DNA of 64,000 nucleotides from Roseiarcus sp963783175 (GTDB taxonomy: Bacteria; Pseudomonadota; Alphaproteobacteria; Rhizobiales; Beijerinckiaceae). Positions 34,358 to 43,274 of this stretch are shown here, piece by piece. Position 1 is the stretch's first letter, and each line of letters opens with the position of its first letter. The stretch covers positions 124,001-188,000 of the forward strand of contig CAWANG010000022.1 in the NCBI GenBank assembly GCA_963783175.1. Direction: 5' to 3'. A model generated the notes under the pieces. It ran no database searches. It was not told where the DNA came from and was given only the letters and a program-made list of their open reading frames with translations. The position numbers and the translations under genes are program-made.

Positions 34358-34624
34358 TTATTCTGTCGCGCTTTGGGCGCGTACCGATACATATTGGCGT
34401 CCGTCGCCTTTCCACTCGAAGGCGACCTCGCCGGCGGCGGTGGCGAACAGCGTATGGTCCGTACCGATGCCGACATTACGCCCGGGGTGAAACTTGGTTC
34501 CTCGCTGACGTACAAGAATCATGCCGCCAACGACGCGTTCGCCGCCGAATTTCTTCACGCCCAGACGGCGGCCAGCCGAGTCGCGGCCATTGCGCGACGA
34601 ACCGCCTGCTTTCTTGTGGGCCAT
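34358..34624 (-). CDS. rpmA: 50S ribosomal protein L27
   Basis: 88 aa, usual length. MAHKKAGGSSRNGRDSAGRR is the classic N-terminus that reaches toward the peptidyl-transferase centre, followed by LGVKKFGGERVVGGMILVRQ and RGTKFHPGRNVGIGTDHTLF. It lies 93 bp downstream of rplU on the same strand, the conserved pair in nearly all bacteria. No sign of the N-terminal extension that some Gram-positives cleave. Confidence 0.98.
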   Translation of the reverse strand: MAHKKAGGSSRNGRDSAGRRLGVKKFGGERVVGGMILVRQRGTKFHPGRNVGIGTDHTLFATAAGEVAFEWKGDGRQYVSVRAQSATE

Positions 34625-34717
34625 GGACCTTGCTCCAGAAATTTGATGCGCCGGCTTTCAAGGCGCGGAGGGGATTGGTTTGACTATAGCGCAACCGGGC
34701 GAGCGAGGGAATCCCGC

Positions 34718-35068
34718 TCAGGCCTCTTTGCCCCGAGCCGCGGCTTTCGGCGCGGCGCCAGGCAGAATCTCGGTCACCCGGACGACCGTAAGGTCCTGCC
34801 GGTGGCCGCGCTTGCGCTTCGAATTCTTGCGGCGGCGCTTCTTGAATGCGACGACCTTGGGGCCGCGCGTCTGCTCGACGATCTCGCCGACCACGCTCGC
34901 GCCTTGAACGCGCGGCGCGCCCACGTGATTGGTCTCGCCGTCGAACAAAGCCAGCACTTCCTCAAACACGATCCTTTCGCCCGCCTCTCCGGGCAGCGAC
35001 ATGACCGTGATCTTGTTCTCGGCGGCGACCTTATACTGTTTGCCGCCGGTCTTGATGACTGCGAACAT
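34718..35068 (-). CDS. rplU: 50S ribosomal protein L21
   Basis: 116 aa. MFAVIKTGGKQYKVAAENKI opens the protein, with ALFDGETNHVGAPRVQGASV in the middle and the RNA-binding basic stretch VVAFKKRRRKNSKRKRGHRQ followed by LTVVRVTEIL. A short Ala/Lys-rich tail (GAAPKAAARGKEA) is common in alphaproteobacteria. First gene of rplU-rpmA. A strong hairpin with an A-rich loop stands 140 bp upstream in its leader region. Confidence 0.98.
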   Translation of the reverse strand: MFAVIKTGGKQYKVAAENKITVMSLPGEAGERIVFEEVLALFDGETNHVGAPRVQGASVVGEIVEQTRGPKVVAFKKRRRKNSKRKRGHRQDLTVVRVTEILPGAAPKAAARGKEA

Positions 35069-35205
35069 CGTTTTCTCCGTGTTCCGCCCGGCTCAATACG
35101 CAATGGGATGCGCGGCCGGCTTCTTTGCAGTTTGTGACCGAAATCGCGGCTCTCGCCGAGCCGCGGGCTTCCCGCCCGGTTTCGAGGCTGAGCCACAAAA
35201 CCAAA

Positions 35206-35231
35206 AGCGCGGCTTTTTTTTTGGCCGCGCT
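35206..35231 (-). terminator. Strong hairpin with a poly-A loop, followed by T-rich sequence, upstream of rplU
   Basis: On the minus strand AGCGCGGC pairs perfectly with GCCGCGCT across a loop made almost only of A, and is followed by TTTTGGTTTTG. It looks like an intrinsic terminator read towards rplU, whose start is 138 bp further on. It could end transcripts from the minus-strand DUF1330 gene at 36 kb or act as an attenuator in the rplU leader. Confidence 0.55.
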
Positions 35232-35330
35232 CGAGCAAAGCGGTGCCTATAAGAGGCGCGTCCGCCAAAGTCAATTGATTTGACACTCATTCGATCGCCG
35301 GACAAGGACGCGAGCGGAGGCGCAGGGTTC

Positions 35331-35783
35331 ATGTTTGTCGACTGGCTGTTCGCAAGCTTCCATCACCTCGCGGTCTTTTCGCTCGCCGCGATCCTGTCGG
35401 CGGAGATTTTTCTCACCCTTGGCCCGATCGACGACCGGATGGCGCTGAGGCTCGCGCGCGTCGACGCCTGGTTCGGCATCATGGCGGCGATCGCGCTCGC
35501 GGCTGGACTGCTGCGTCTGTTCTTCGGCGCGAAGGGCCTCGACTATTATCTCGCCAATTGGTTCTTCTGGCTGAAGATGGCGCTGTTCGCGGCGGTTGCC
35601 CTGATCTCGGTCGCGCCGACCTTTTCGTTCGTCGTCTGGCGGCGGCGGGTCCGCGCTGACGCCTCGTTTCGCCCGCCGGCGGCCGAGATCGCCCGGCTGC
35701 GCTTGGCGCTCTACGCCGAAGCGGGCCTGTTCGCGCTGATCCCGCTGTGCGCCGCGGCGATGGCGCGCGGCTACGGGATGTGA
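35331..35783 (+). CDS. DUF2214-family membrane protein
   Basis: 150 aa from the ATG at 35331 (GGAGG about 10 bp upstream); the frame is open 51 bp earlier but without a ribosome site. Four membrane helices are visible: LFASFHHLAVFSLAAILSAE, FGIMAAIALAAGLLRLFFG, FFWLKMALFAAVALISVAP and LALYAEAGLFALIPLCAAA. The pattern HHLAVFSLAA, LARVDAWFG and KGLDYYLANWFFWLKM is that of DUF2214. The function is not known. It ends 3 bp before the convergent DUF1330 gene. Confidence 0.85.
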   Translation: MFVDWLFASFHHLAVFSLAAILSAEIFLTLGPIDDRMALRLARVDAWFGIMAAIALAAGLLRLFFGAKGLDYYLANWFFWLKMALFAAVALISVAPTFSFVVWRRRVRADASFRPPAAEIARLRLALYAEAGLFALIPLCAAAMARGYGM

Positions 35784-35786
35784 AGG

Positions 35787-36077
35787 CTACAACCCTTCGA
35801 CGATGCGAATCTCGCGATCAGCTCCGCCCGCCAGCGCGGCCAGCGCCTCCTGATAGGCCGGACCGTCGTGCGCGGCCCGAGCGGCTTCCACGCTGTCAAA
35901 TTCAAGCAGCACCGTGCGCTGCTTTATCCCGGCCTCATAGACATGCGCCGGCGTTCCGCGCGCCAGGAACCGCCCTCCGGCGGCGGTGAGCGCCGGCCCC
36001 GCCAGCTTGGCGTAAGCGGCCAGAGCGTCAGGATTGCTGATCGATCGATATGTCGAAATCCAATAGCCTTTGGCCAT
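35787..36077 (-). CDS. DUF1330-family protein
   Basis: 96 aa, full length for the family. MAKGYWISTYRSISNPDALA, GGRFLARGTPAHVYEAG and RTVLLEFDSVEAARAAHDGP are the usual blocks of this dimeric alpha+beta (EthD-like) barrel. No enzyme activity is established for the family. Monocistronic on the minus strand, convergent with the DUF2214 gene; the 135 bp upstream hold only a possible promoter. Confidence 0.9.
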   Translation of the reverse strand: MAKGYWISTYRSISNPDALAAYAKLAGPALTAAGGRFLARGTPAHVYEAGIKQRTVLLEFDSVEAARAAHDGPAYQEALAALAGGADREIRIVEGL

Positions 36078-36212
36078 CGTGTTGTCTCCCTTGATCTGCT
36101 GACAGGTTCGCTTGGCGCCCCGATTATAGCGCCATCATTCCGACTTTGAGCGCGGATATCGCCCTTTCATCCTCAAGCAATAGGATGGCGCGTTTGCTCA
36201 AGATCGGCGAGC

Positions 36213-37767
36213 ATGCCCCTCGTCTTAGGATTGGCGACGGCGCTCATCGTCGTTCAAGGCCTCGCTGCGACGCCCGCTGCGCTGCCGAAGCGCCCGGAGT
36301 GTCCTTGGCTCCTCGCAAACTCCCTGGCCGACAAAAGACTGGGAGATTTCAACGCCCGAGGCGCAAGGGATGGATTCAGCCGCCCTCGCGCAGCTCGTGG
36401 ACTTTGTCGGCATCTACAAGCAGGACAGCTTGCTCATCATCCGTCACGGCAAAATCGTCGCCGACGCCTATTACGCGCCTTACGCCCCGAACATCCGGCA
36501 CGATTTGCGATCGGTGACCAAGAGCTTCATCGGCACGCTGACAGGCATCGAGGTGCAGGAAGGTCTTCTGGACGGCGTCGACTATCCGATCGTCGATCTG
36601 TTTCCCGACAAGCACATTTCGAACGTCGATGACGCCAAGAAATCGATCACGGTTCAAAACATGCTCGACATGACGTCCGGCATCGCTTGGAGCGAGGACG
36701 CCTATACTCCCGACGAAACGATCATCCGGATGTACAAAACTCCCGATCCCACGGAGTTTGTGCTGAGCCAACCGATGTCCGACCCGCCCGGCGCGCGCTT
36801 CTATTACAACGGCGGCAATCCATACGTTCTATCCGCTTTAATCACCAAGAAGGCAGAACGAGACGCGTTGGATTTCGCCCGCGACGAGCTGTTTAAGCCT
36901 CTAGGCATTTCAAGCGTTCGCTGGGGCGAACCCGATGCGCAGGGCGTCACGGACGGAGAAAGCGGCCTCTACTTGGCTCCCCACGACATGGCGAAGCTCG
37001 GCTATCTCTACCTCCACGACGGCTCTTGGGATGGCCAGCAGATCATACCCTCTTCGTGGGTTGACCGCGTGAGACAAGGGCCGGTGACGGCGACGGACGG
37101 ATACCACTACGCAAATCTTTGGTGGTCGCTTCCCGACCGCGGCGCCTTCATGGCGCGAGGGCGTCACTCTCAGATCATTTTGGTGTTGCCGAAACTCGAT
37201 GTTGTCGCCGTCATGACCGGCGCTTTGAAGGGGGGATATGTTCCGACGACGGACCTGATTGATAGCATTGCTGGCGCGATCAAGTCGGATTCCTCTCTGC
37301 CGCCCAACTCCGCTGCGCAAGCTTTGCTTGCCGCGTCAATTCAAAAGGCGGCCACGGAACGAGCCTCACCGGTCGGAGCGACGCCCGAGCTGGCGAAAGC
37401 CATATCGGGGAAAACGTACCGCCTCGCGGACAACGATCTGCATGTGAAGACGTTTTCATTGAACCTTGCCGACCCCGATCCGTCTTGGGAATATACGATC
37501 GCTACTCAACGGCTGGACCGACCCACCGCCCAATTCGCAGGGTCCATCGGCCTCGACGGCCTTTTTCGAAAGTCCTCGACGCGTTACGGCATCGACGCCG
37601 TCAAAGGCAGCTGGCTCGACGACCACACCTTTGTGGTGGACCGACGAATCCTCGGGCACGGCGAAACGCAGAAGTGGACGCTCGCTTTCGACGGCGACAA
37701 GGTCGAGGTCAAATTCGAGAGTACGGACGGCGCCGAGGCGGAGCTGCACGGCGAGGCCTCGAACTGA
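36213..37767 (+). CDS. Serine hydrolase of the class C beta-lactamase family, with an apparent +1 frameshift after the signal peptide
   Basis: The body from 36370 has the nucleophile in SVTKSF (SxxK), the YxN-type tyrosine in FYYNGGNPY and the late ARGRHSQIILVLP region; a C-terminal domain of about 130 residues (from AISGKTYRLA) follows, as in esterase-like members. Translation just before 36370 in the same frame gives WPTKDWEISTPEAQG, the conserved lead-in, but no start codon. One base out of frame, an ATG at 36213 gives a good signal peptide (MPLVLGLATALIVVQGLAAT). A single +1 shift between about 36250 and 36330 joins them, so I annotate from 36213. Periplasmic esterase or peptidase is likely; a true beta-lactamase is unlikely. 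Confidence 0.8.
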
Positions 37768-38016
37768 CGAAGTCCGCCGGTTGGCGCAGCGCCAACGGGC
37801 GCTTCGTCAAGGCCGGCGCGATTTTTTCGACAATTTCTTCCCAAAACCAGCAATTGGTAAGCTCGTTTCGGTTTACGCATAAAGGCGCTCAACGCCGCAC
37901 GGGGATGCGGGTAAAGGAACGAAGGAGGCGATGCGGCTGAGCTCATCCGGCTCAAAGGCCGGAAATCCGGGATAACCCGTTGAAAAACCTGGATCCGACG
38001 AAGGGATTCCAATTTT

Positions 38017-38100
38017 GATTTTGTTGCGCCGGATTTGGATTTCGATGCGCCGGGCTTTGATTTCGTTGCCCCCGGCTTGGTTTTTGCTGCGCCGGGCTTG
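38017..38100. repeat. Four tandem 21-bp repeats
   Basis: Units of 21 bp begin at 38017, 38038, 38059 and 38080, of the form GATTTCGATGCGCCGGGCTT plus one base, differing at 2-5 positions. Read on the plus strand they code heptapeptides DFVAPDL, DFDAPGF, DFVAPGL and VFAAPGL. They lie in the 361-bp gap between the serine hydrolase and the end of aceB. The rest of the gap has a small hairpin (GTTGGCG/CGCCAAC, 37780-37796) after the hydrolase stop and no gene. Confidence 0.75.
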
Positions 38101-38128
38101 GAATCCCGACCTGGCCCCTCCGCCCCGG

Positions 38129-39727
38129 CTAATCGATCAGCTTATAGGCCGGTAGCGTCAGGAACTCCTCGAACCGGTCGCTCAGCGACATGTCCGAGAA
38201 CAGCGCGATCGCGTCCTTGAAGCGGCCGCCGTCGAAGGCTTCGGCGCCGACCTCGCCCTTGACCCGCTCCATCTCGCCCTTGAGCGCGTCCTTGAACATC
38301 TTCGGCGTCACCTCGCGGCCATCGTCGAGCCTGGCCTTCAGATGCAGCCATTGCCACACCTGGGCGCGGGAGATCTCGGCCGTCGCCGCATCCTCCATCA
38401 GGTTGTAGATCGGCACGGCGCCGCGGCCCCTGAGCCAGGCCTCGATATATTGCACGCCGACCCGGATGTTTTCGCGCAGGCCCTCTTCCGTGCGCTTGCC
38501 CTTGTGCACTTCGATGAGGTCGGCCTGGGTTGCGTGGACGTCGTCGCGCAGGATGGAAAGCTGGTTCGGCTCCGGCATGAGCCGGTCGAAGACCTCGGCC
38601 GCGATCGGGACCAGGTCGGGATGCGCGACCCAGGTGCCGTCGTGGCCGGCGCGCGCCTCGCGCTCCTTGTCGGCGCGCACCTTGGCGAACGCCTCTTCGT
38701 TCGCTTTGCTGTCGCCCTTGACCGGAATCTGGGCCGCCATCCCACCCATCGCGAAGGCGCCGCGACGGTGGCAGGTCTTGATCAACAGAGCCGAATAGGC
38801 GCTTAGAAACGCCTTGCCCATCGTCATCTCCGAGCGGTCGGGAGTGAGGAAGGCCGGGTTCTTGCCGAGGCGCTTGATGAACGAGAAAATATAGTCCCAG
38901 CGGCCGCAATTGAGCCCGACGATGTGATCGCGGAGGTCGTAGAGGATCTCGTCCATCTCGAACGCCGCCGGCAGCGTCTCGATCAGCACCGTCGCCTTGA
39001 ACGATCCGTGCGGCGCGCCGAGTTCGCGCTCCGCATGCGAGAAGACCTCGTTCCACAATCTTGCTTCGAGATGGTTCTCGAGCTTCGGCAGATAGAAGGC
39101 GGGCGTCGCGCCGGCCGCCATCTGCGCCTTGGCGCAGTGGAAGAGGTAGAGGCCGAAGTCGAACAGCGAACCGGACATTTCCTCGCCGTCGACCGCGACG
39201 TGGCGTTCAGGCAAGTGCCAGCCGCGCGGGCGCACCATCAGCACCGCCGGGTCGCTCTTGAGGGCATAGGCCTTGCCGCTCGCCGGGTCGGTGAAGTCGA
39301 TCTTCCCGGCCCAGCGGTCTTTGAGGTTGGCCTGGCCCTCGACCATGTTGGCGAACATCGGCGAGGAGGCGTCCTCGAAGTCGGCCATGAAGACCTTCGC
39401 GCCCGAGTTCAGCGCATTGACGATCATCTTGCGGTCGACCGGGCCGGTGATCTCGACCCGGCGGTCGCGAAGGTCGGCCGGGATCGCAGCGACCTTCCAG
39501 CCGCCGTCGCGAATCGCTTTCGTCTCGGCAAGAAAATCGGGCAGGTTGCCCGCGTCGAACAGTTTCTGGCGCTCGGTACGCCGCGCAAGAAGCTCAAGCC
39601 GCCGTCGATTGAACTGCCTGTGCAGGCCGGCCAGAAACGCCAGCGCTTCGGCGCTCAGGATTTCGGCCTGTCGGCCGCCAGGCTTGGCGTTGATCTCGAC
39701 GCCTGCTGCGGCCGAATGCGCTGTCAT
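38129..39727 (-). CDS. aceB: Malate synthase A
   Basis: 532 aa. Hallmarks: GPVDRKMIVNALNSGAKVFM, FMADFEDASSP, LMVRPRGWHLPE, LFDFGLYLFHC, the GLNCGRWDYIFSFIK segment and the signature AGHDGTWVAHPDLVP near the C-terminal third. It condenses glyoxylate and acetyl-CoA to malate. Isocitrate lyase is not in the window. The ATG at 39727 has GGAGAG upstream. An enzyme of the glyoxylate cycle fits growth on C2 compounds or on fatty acids and alkanes, which also fits the CYP153-like P450 at 45 kb. Confidence 0.97.
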   Translation of the reverse strand: MTAHSAAAGVEINAKPGGRQAEILSAEALAFLAGLHRQFNRRRLELLARRTERQKLFDAGNLPDFLAETKAIRDGGWKVAAIPADLRDRRVEITGPVDRKMIVNALNSGAKVFMADFEDASSPMFANMVEGQANLKDRWAGKIDFTDPASGKAYALKSDPAVLMVRPRGWHLPERHVAVDGEEMSGSLFDFGLYLFHCAKAQMAAGATPAFYLPKLENHLEARLWNEVFSHAERELGAPHGSFKATVLIETLPAAFEMDEILYDLRDHIVGLNCGRWDYIFSFIKRLGKNPAFLTPDRSEMTMGKAFLSAYSALLIKTCHRRGAFAMGGMAAQIPVKGDSKANEEAFAKVRADKEREARAGHDGTWVAHPDLVPIAAEVFDRLMPEPNQLSILRDDVHATQADLIEVHKGKRTEEGLRENIRVGVQYIEAWLRGRGAVPIYNLMEDAATAEISRAQVWQWLHLKARLDDGREVTPKMFKDALKGEMERVKGEVGAEAFDGGRFKDAIALFSDMSLSDRFEEFLTLPAYKLID

Positions 39728-39811
39728 GATGTCTCTCCGGAAAAGCGGTCGAGGTCTCCTAGACCTTTTCGCCGCTTTTGGGGAGGGCCGGTCGTGGCGT
39801 TTCGCCCCGGA

Positions 39812-40084
39812 TCAGGCCGCGAGATTGGCGGTCCGCGCGGCGTCGCGCGGCTCACGCCAGGCCCGCCGCCTGACCAGCAGGCCGGACGGGTCGGCGTCGA
39901 GGGGCAGCGCCGTCGCATCGTTGAGATCGGACCGGGTGAGCCCGATGTCGCGCAGCTCGTACTCCGACATCCGCGCGAGGTCGGCCATCGTCCGCCGAGC
40001 CGCGCTCACCCGCGCCGGCCATGTGAGAATACGCCAGAGCGCCTCAGCCGCGTGCGAGGTTGAAAGGGTGAATGAAGCAACCAT
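39812..40084 (-). CDS. DUF1127 (YjiS-like) small protein
   Basis: 90 aa from the ATG at 40084; the longer open frame upstream is antisense to the LysR gene. An amphipathic start (VASFTLSTSHAAEALWRILT) leads to the DUF1127 block RRTMADLARMSEYELRDIGL followed by TRSDL. Related small Arg-rich proteins in alphaproteobacteria affect RNA turnover, phosphate and carbon metabolism, and stress responses. Divergent from the LysR gene with 157 bp between them, so it may be a LysR target. Confidence 0.85.
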   Translation of the reverse strand: MVASFTLSTSHAAEALWRILTWPARVSAARRTMADLARMSEYELRDIGLTRSDLNDATALPLDADPSGLLVRRRAWREPRDAARTANLAA

Positions 40085-40241
40085 GTTCGCCTCCTGCCCG
40101 AAAGCGACGGCCGTCCGTTCGGCGCCAAGCAGCGCCGGGAGAGGCCAATCGGTCTCGGAATGACCTTTTATATAGGGAGCCCCATTGATCGGTCCAACGA
40201 ATGTTTGTAGAGTAACTGATCGAAATTTAGGATGAGTCGTC

Positions 40242-41105
40242 ATGCTTGACACCGACCAGCTTCGTTCTTTCCTCGCCATCGTCGACTGCGGCTCGTTCAC
40301 CAAGGCGGCCGAGCGCGTCCACAAGACCCAGTCCGCCGTCTCGATGCACATCCGCCGGCTGGAGGAACAATTGGGATGCGCGTTGTTCGTGAAGCACGGG
40401 CGGGGCGCGCGGCTTACCGCCGAGGGCGAGCGGCTGATCGAATTCGCGCGGCGCATCATCCAGGTCGAGGCCGGGGCGCTGGCCGCCCTATCGCGGAAGG
40501 GACTTCGAGGCGCCGTCCGGCTCGGGATTCCGGACGACTACGCCGAGTCGTTCCTGGCCGAGATCGTTGCGCGCTTCAATCGCCGCCACCCCTTGGTTGA
40601 AGTCTCGGTCGTCTGCGAGGCGTCGACGGAGCTCGCCGCACAGGTCGCCGCGGGAGCGCTGGAGCTGGCGCTGGTCACCGACCACGACGAGATCAAGGGC
40701 CTAGAACTCCTGCGCGAAGAGCCCCTGGTTTGGGTCGCGGCCGAGGGGTTCCGCCTCGAGGCGGGGGCTCCGATTCCACTCGCGCTCGGCAGCGCCACCT
40801 GCATCTGGCGGCGCGCGACCGAAACTGCGCTCGCGGCGGCCCCCGGCCTGACCCGCGCGCGGTTCTTTTCCAAGAACTTCACCGCGATCGGCACGGTCGT
40901 GCGCGCCGGCCTTGCGGCGACGATCCTGCCCGCCTCGATGGTCGGCCCCGGCCTCCGGCTCCTCGGGCGAGCCGAGGGCCTGCCTGAATTGCCTCTGACC
41001 CGCATGGGCCTCATCCATGCGCCCGGACGCCCGACCGAGGAAGCGAGCGCGCTCGCCGAAGCGATCCGCGGGACCATCGGGGCGCCGGCCCGCCAGGCCG
41101 CATGA
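40242..41105 (+). CDS. LysR-family transcriptional regulator
   Basis: 287 aa. The winged helix-turn-helix is typical: LDTDQLRSFLAIVDCGSFTK, AAERVHKTQSAVSMHIRRLE, LGCALFVKHGRGARLTAEGE. The effector domain starts near residue 90 (GAVRLGIPDDYAESFLAEIV). The helix region matches the group that includes HexA/PecT-like regulators. The inducer is unknown. Divergent to the DUF1127 gene; LysR proteins often control the divergent neighbour and themselves. Confidence 0.93.
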   Translation: MLDTDQLRSFLAIVDCGSFTKAAERVHKTQSAVSMHIRRLEEQLGCALFVKHGRGARLTAEGERLIEFARRIIQVEAGALAALSRKGLRGAVRLGIPDDYAESFLAEIVARFNRRHPLVEVSVVCEASTELAAQVAAGALELALVTDHDEIKGLELLREEPLVWVAAEGFRLEAGAPIPLALGSATCIWRRATETALAAAPGLTRARFFSKNFTAIGTVVRAGLAATILPASMVGPGLRLLGRAEGLPELPLTRMGLIHAPGRPTEEASALAEAIRGTIGAPARQAA

Positions 41106-41267
41106 GCGGGCGCTGGCCCCGGATTTTGGTCGAAGTCAGCCCCCGTTACCTTCGGTCATCACTAAGGGTTAGGGTTAAGAGGCCATTAAGACGGCATGAC
41201 ACGCTCTCCGGGTTTCGGAGCGCGCCGGCGGGGTCCAGCGCCGAACGCAGGGATCGCCGTCGTGGCC

Positions 41268-42155
41268 ATGCTGAAGGCCCTCGCCATCGCGGCGATTGGC
41301 GCCGCCTCATGCGGATGGGCGAGGGCCGCCGATCTGCCGCCGGCGCCGTCCCTCCCTCCGCTGTCGCCCGTCGAGGCGCCGTTCGGCGGCTGGTATCTGC
41401 GGGGCGACGTCGGAATCGGCGTCAATTCGACAGCCCCGGAGCTGCAAACGGCGCCGGATCCGATCGCGGCGGGCGTTGCGGGCGGGTTTATTTCCGGCGC
41501 CGCGACGACCCAAACGTTCAACAACGCGACGCTATCGCCGTTTGGCATGATCGACTTCGGCGCCGGCTACCAATTCGACAACTGGTTCCGCGTCGACGCG
41601 ACGCTTGAATATCGCGCCGGCGCCCGCCTCCGGTCCCATTACGCGCTGACTGACCCGGCTTCGCCCACCTTCGGCGGCTCGGCCCAAGACGCCGGTACCT
41701 TCCGCGCCGACGTCGCCTCGATCGTCGGCCTCGTCAACGGCTATGCGAGTCCGGGAACCTGGTACGGTCTCACGCCGTTCCTCGGCGTCGGCGCCGGCTT
41801 CGCGGGCAACAAGCTGTCCGGCTCTACCAACCAGGATTACCCGTCGCTCGGCCCAGCGGGCTACGCCAACGGATCGAGGACGAGCTTTGCCTGGGCGCTG
41901 ATGGCCGGCGTCGACTACGATATCAGTGCGAACCTGAGGCTCGAGTTCGGCTATCGCTATCTCAACTACGGCTTGATCACGACCGGCGGCTCGAACTGTC
42001 TGGCGGGCGGGAGCGGCGGAACATTCCCGATCGCCAATTGCGGCGGCGGCGCAAACACGATCTCATCGCGCAATAGGCTGGCTTCGAACGACTTCCGGTT
42101 GGGCGTCATCTACCTGATCGGCGAGGCGCCGACGCCGGTCGCCGGCCGGGACTGA
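41268..42155 (+). CDS. Outer-membrane beta-barrel protein (Omp25/Omp31-like porin family)
   Basis: 295 aa from the ATG at 41268, chosen because the signal peptide begins there (MLKALAIAAIGAASCGWARAA, cut before ADLPP). ADLPPAPSLPPLSPVEAPFGGWYLRGDVG, read in pieces, is the usual start of the mature protein. Alternating strands follow, with FGAGYQFDNWFRVDATLEYR, SFAWALMAGVDYDISANLRL and LEFGYRYLNYG. The C-terminus (RLGVIYLI) precedes a short tail after the last strand. Function: surface structural protein or minor porin. Confidence 0.88.
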   Translation: MLKALAIAAIGAASCGWARAADLPPAPSLPPLSPVEAPFGGWYLRGDVGIGVNSTAPELQTAPDPIAAGVAGGFISGAATTQTFNNATLSPFGMIDFGAGYQFDNWFRVDATLEYRAGARLRSHYALTDPASPTFGGSAQDAGTFRADVASIVGLVNGYASPGTWYGLTPFLGVGAGFAGNKLSGSTNQDYPSLGPAGYANGSRTSFAWALMAGVDYDISANLRLEFGYRYLNYGLITTGGSNCLAGGSGGTFPIANCGGGANTISSRNRLASNDFRLGVIYLIGEAPTPVAGRD

Positions 42156-42313
42156 TCGCCGTTCTCCTGATCTCAGCCGCGCCACGTTGCGCGGATTGCC
42201 TTCGGCGGCAGCTCGGACTATGCCGTCCGGCGCTTCTCGTTCCGAGGCTCGCGCTCCGTTTCCTGCTGGGCGCGGGTAAACCGCAGAATGCGCCCCGGCT
42301 GCCGAAGAGATTC

Positions 42314-43246
42314 ATGACTGACGCGACTGCGCCAAGAGCCGGGCTCATGCATTCGGCTTGGGCCAACCCGATCCTGCTCCTGATTCTCACGACCCTGATC
42401 TGGGCCGGCCACTCGATCGTCGGCCGGTTGGCGGTCGGCCAGATCGGGCCGATGACCCTGACCTGCCTGCGTTGGGGGGTGGCGCTCATTCCCATCCTGA
42501 TAACCGCCCGCCCGGCGCTGCGGCGCGACTGGCCGGTTCTTCGCGCGCACTGGCGATATATGGCGGCGATGGGCGCGCTCGGCTACACCGGGTTCAACGC
42601 GCTATTCTATGTCGCGGCGCATCGAACGAGCGCGCTCAATCTGTCGATCATCCAGGGCGCGATCCCAGCGCTGGTGTTGATCGGCGCGCGGCTCTTCCTG
42701 GGCGCCCGGTTCACCGCGCTGCAGGCGCTCGGCGCCTTGACGACCATGGCCGGCGTGGCGGCGATCGCCGCTCAGGGCGACCTCAACCGGCTCGCGGCGC
42801 TGGCGTTCAATGGCGGCGACGTGATGATGTTCATCGCCGCGGTTCTCTATGCCGGCTATACGATCGGGTTGCGCGAGCGGCCCCGGGTCTCAGGCTTGAG
42901 CCTGCTCGCCGGGATGGCTCTGGCCGCTTTCGTCACCTCCGTGCCGCTGATGGTCTGGGAGATCGCCGCCGGCGGCTTCATCTGGCCGACCGCGGCCGGC
43001 TACGCGACGCTCGTCTATGTCGCGCTGGGGCCTGCCTTCGTCTCGCAGATCATGTTCATGCGCGGGGTCGAACTGATCGGGCCGGGCCGGGCGGGGGTGT
43101 TCGTTAATCTGGTGCCAGCGTTCGGCGCCATCATGGCGGTTGCAATTTTGGGCGAGCCGTTCGCAGCCTATCACGTCGTCGCGCTGATGCTGGTCGTCGG
43201 CGGCATCGCGATCGCGCAGCGGGGTTCGGGCGATCGCGCGCGCTAA
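42314..43246 (+). CDS. DMT-superfamily transporter (EamA domains)
   Basis: 310 aa with ten helices in two EamA repeats: ILLLILTTLIWAGHSIVGRL opens the first, MMFIAAVLYAGYTIGLRERP the second, and AVAILGEPFAAYHVVALMLV closes it, with the PAFGAIMAVAILGEPF motif typical of the family. Such proteins export amino acids, purines or other metabolites. It may be in one transcript with the dienelactone hydrolase 28 bp downstream. Confidence 0.9.
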   Translation: MTDATAPRAGLMHSAWANPILLLILTTLIWAGHSIVGRLAVGQIGPMTLTCLRWGVALIPILITARPALRRDWPVLRAHWRYMAAMGALGYTGFNALFYVAAHRTSALNLSIIQGAIPALVLIGARLFLGARFTALQALGALTTMAGVAAIAAQGDLNRLAALAFNGGDVMMFIAAVLYAGYTIGLRERPRVSGLSLLAGMALAAFVTSVPLMVWEIAAGGFIWPTAAGYATLVYVALGPAFVSQIMFMRGVELIGPGRAGVFVNLVPAFGAIMAVAILGEPFAAYHVVALMLVVGGIAIAQRGSGDRAR

Positions 43247-43274
43247 AGCGTTTCTTGAACGGAAGGAGATTGAA

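Noticed and set aside
32573..35137. A very long open frame on the plus strand (over 850 codons) across obgE, the acetyltransferase, rpmA and rplU
   Set aside because: It is antisense to four firmly identified genes, rich in Arg, Ala and Asp as shadow frames in GC-rich DNA are, and has no family resemblance.
36370..37767. A beta-lactamase resistance gene
   Set aside because: SxxK and the Tyr motif are shared with esterases and peptidases; the extra C-terminal domain speaks for the non-lactamase branch.
38924..40063. A 379-codon plus-strand frame over aceB and the DUF1127 gene
   Set aside because: Antisense to malate synthase, no protein family seen.
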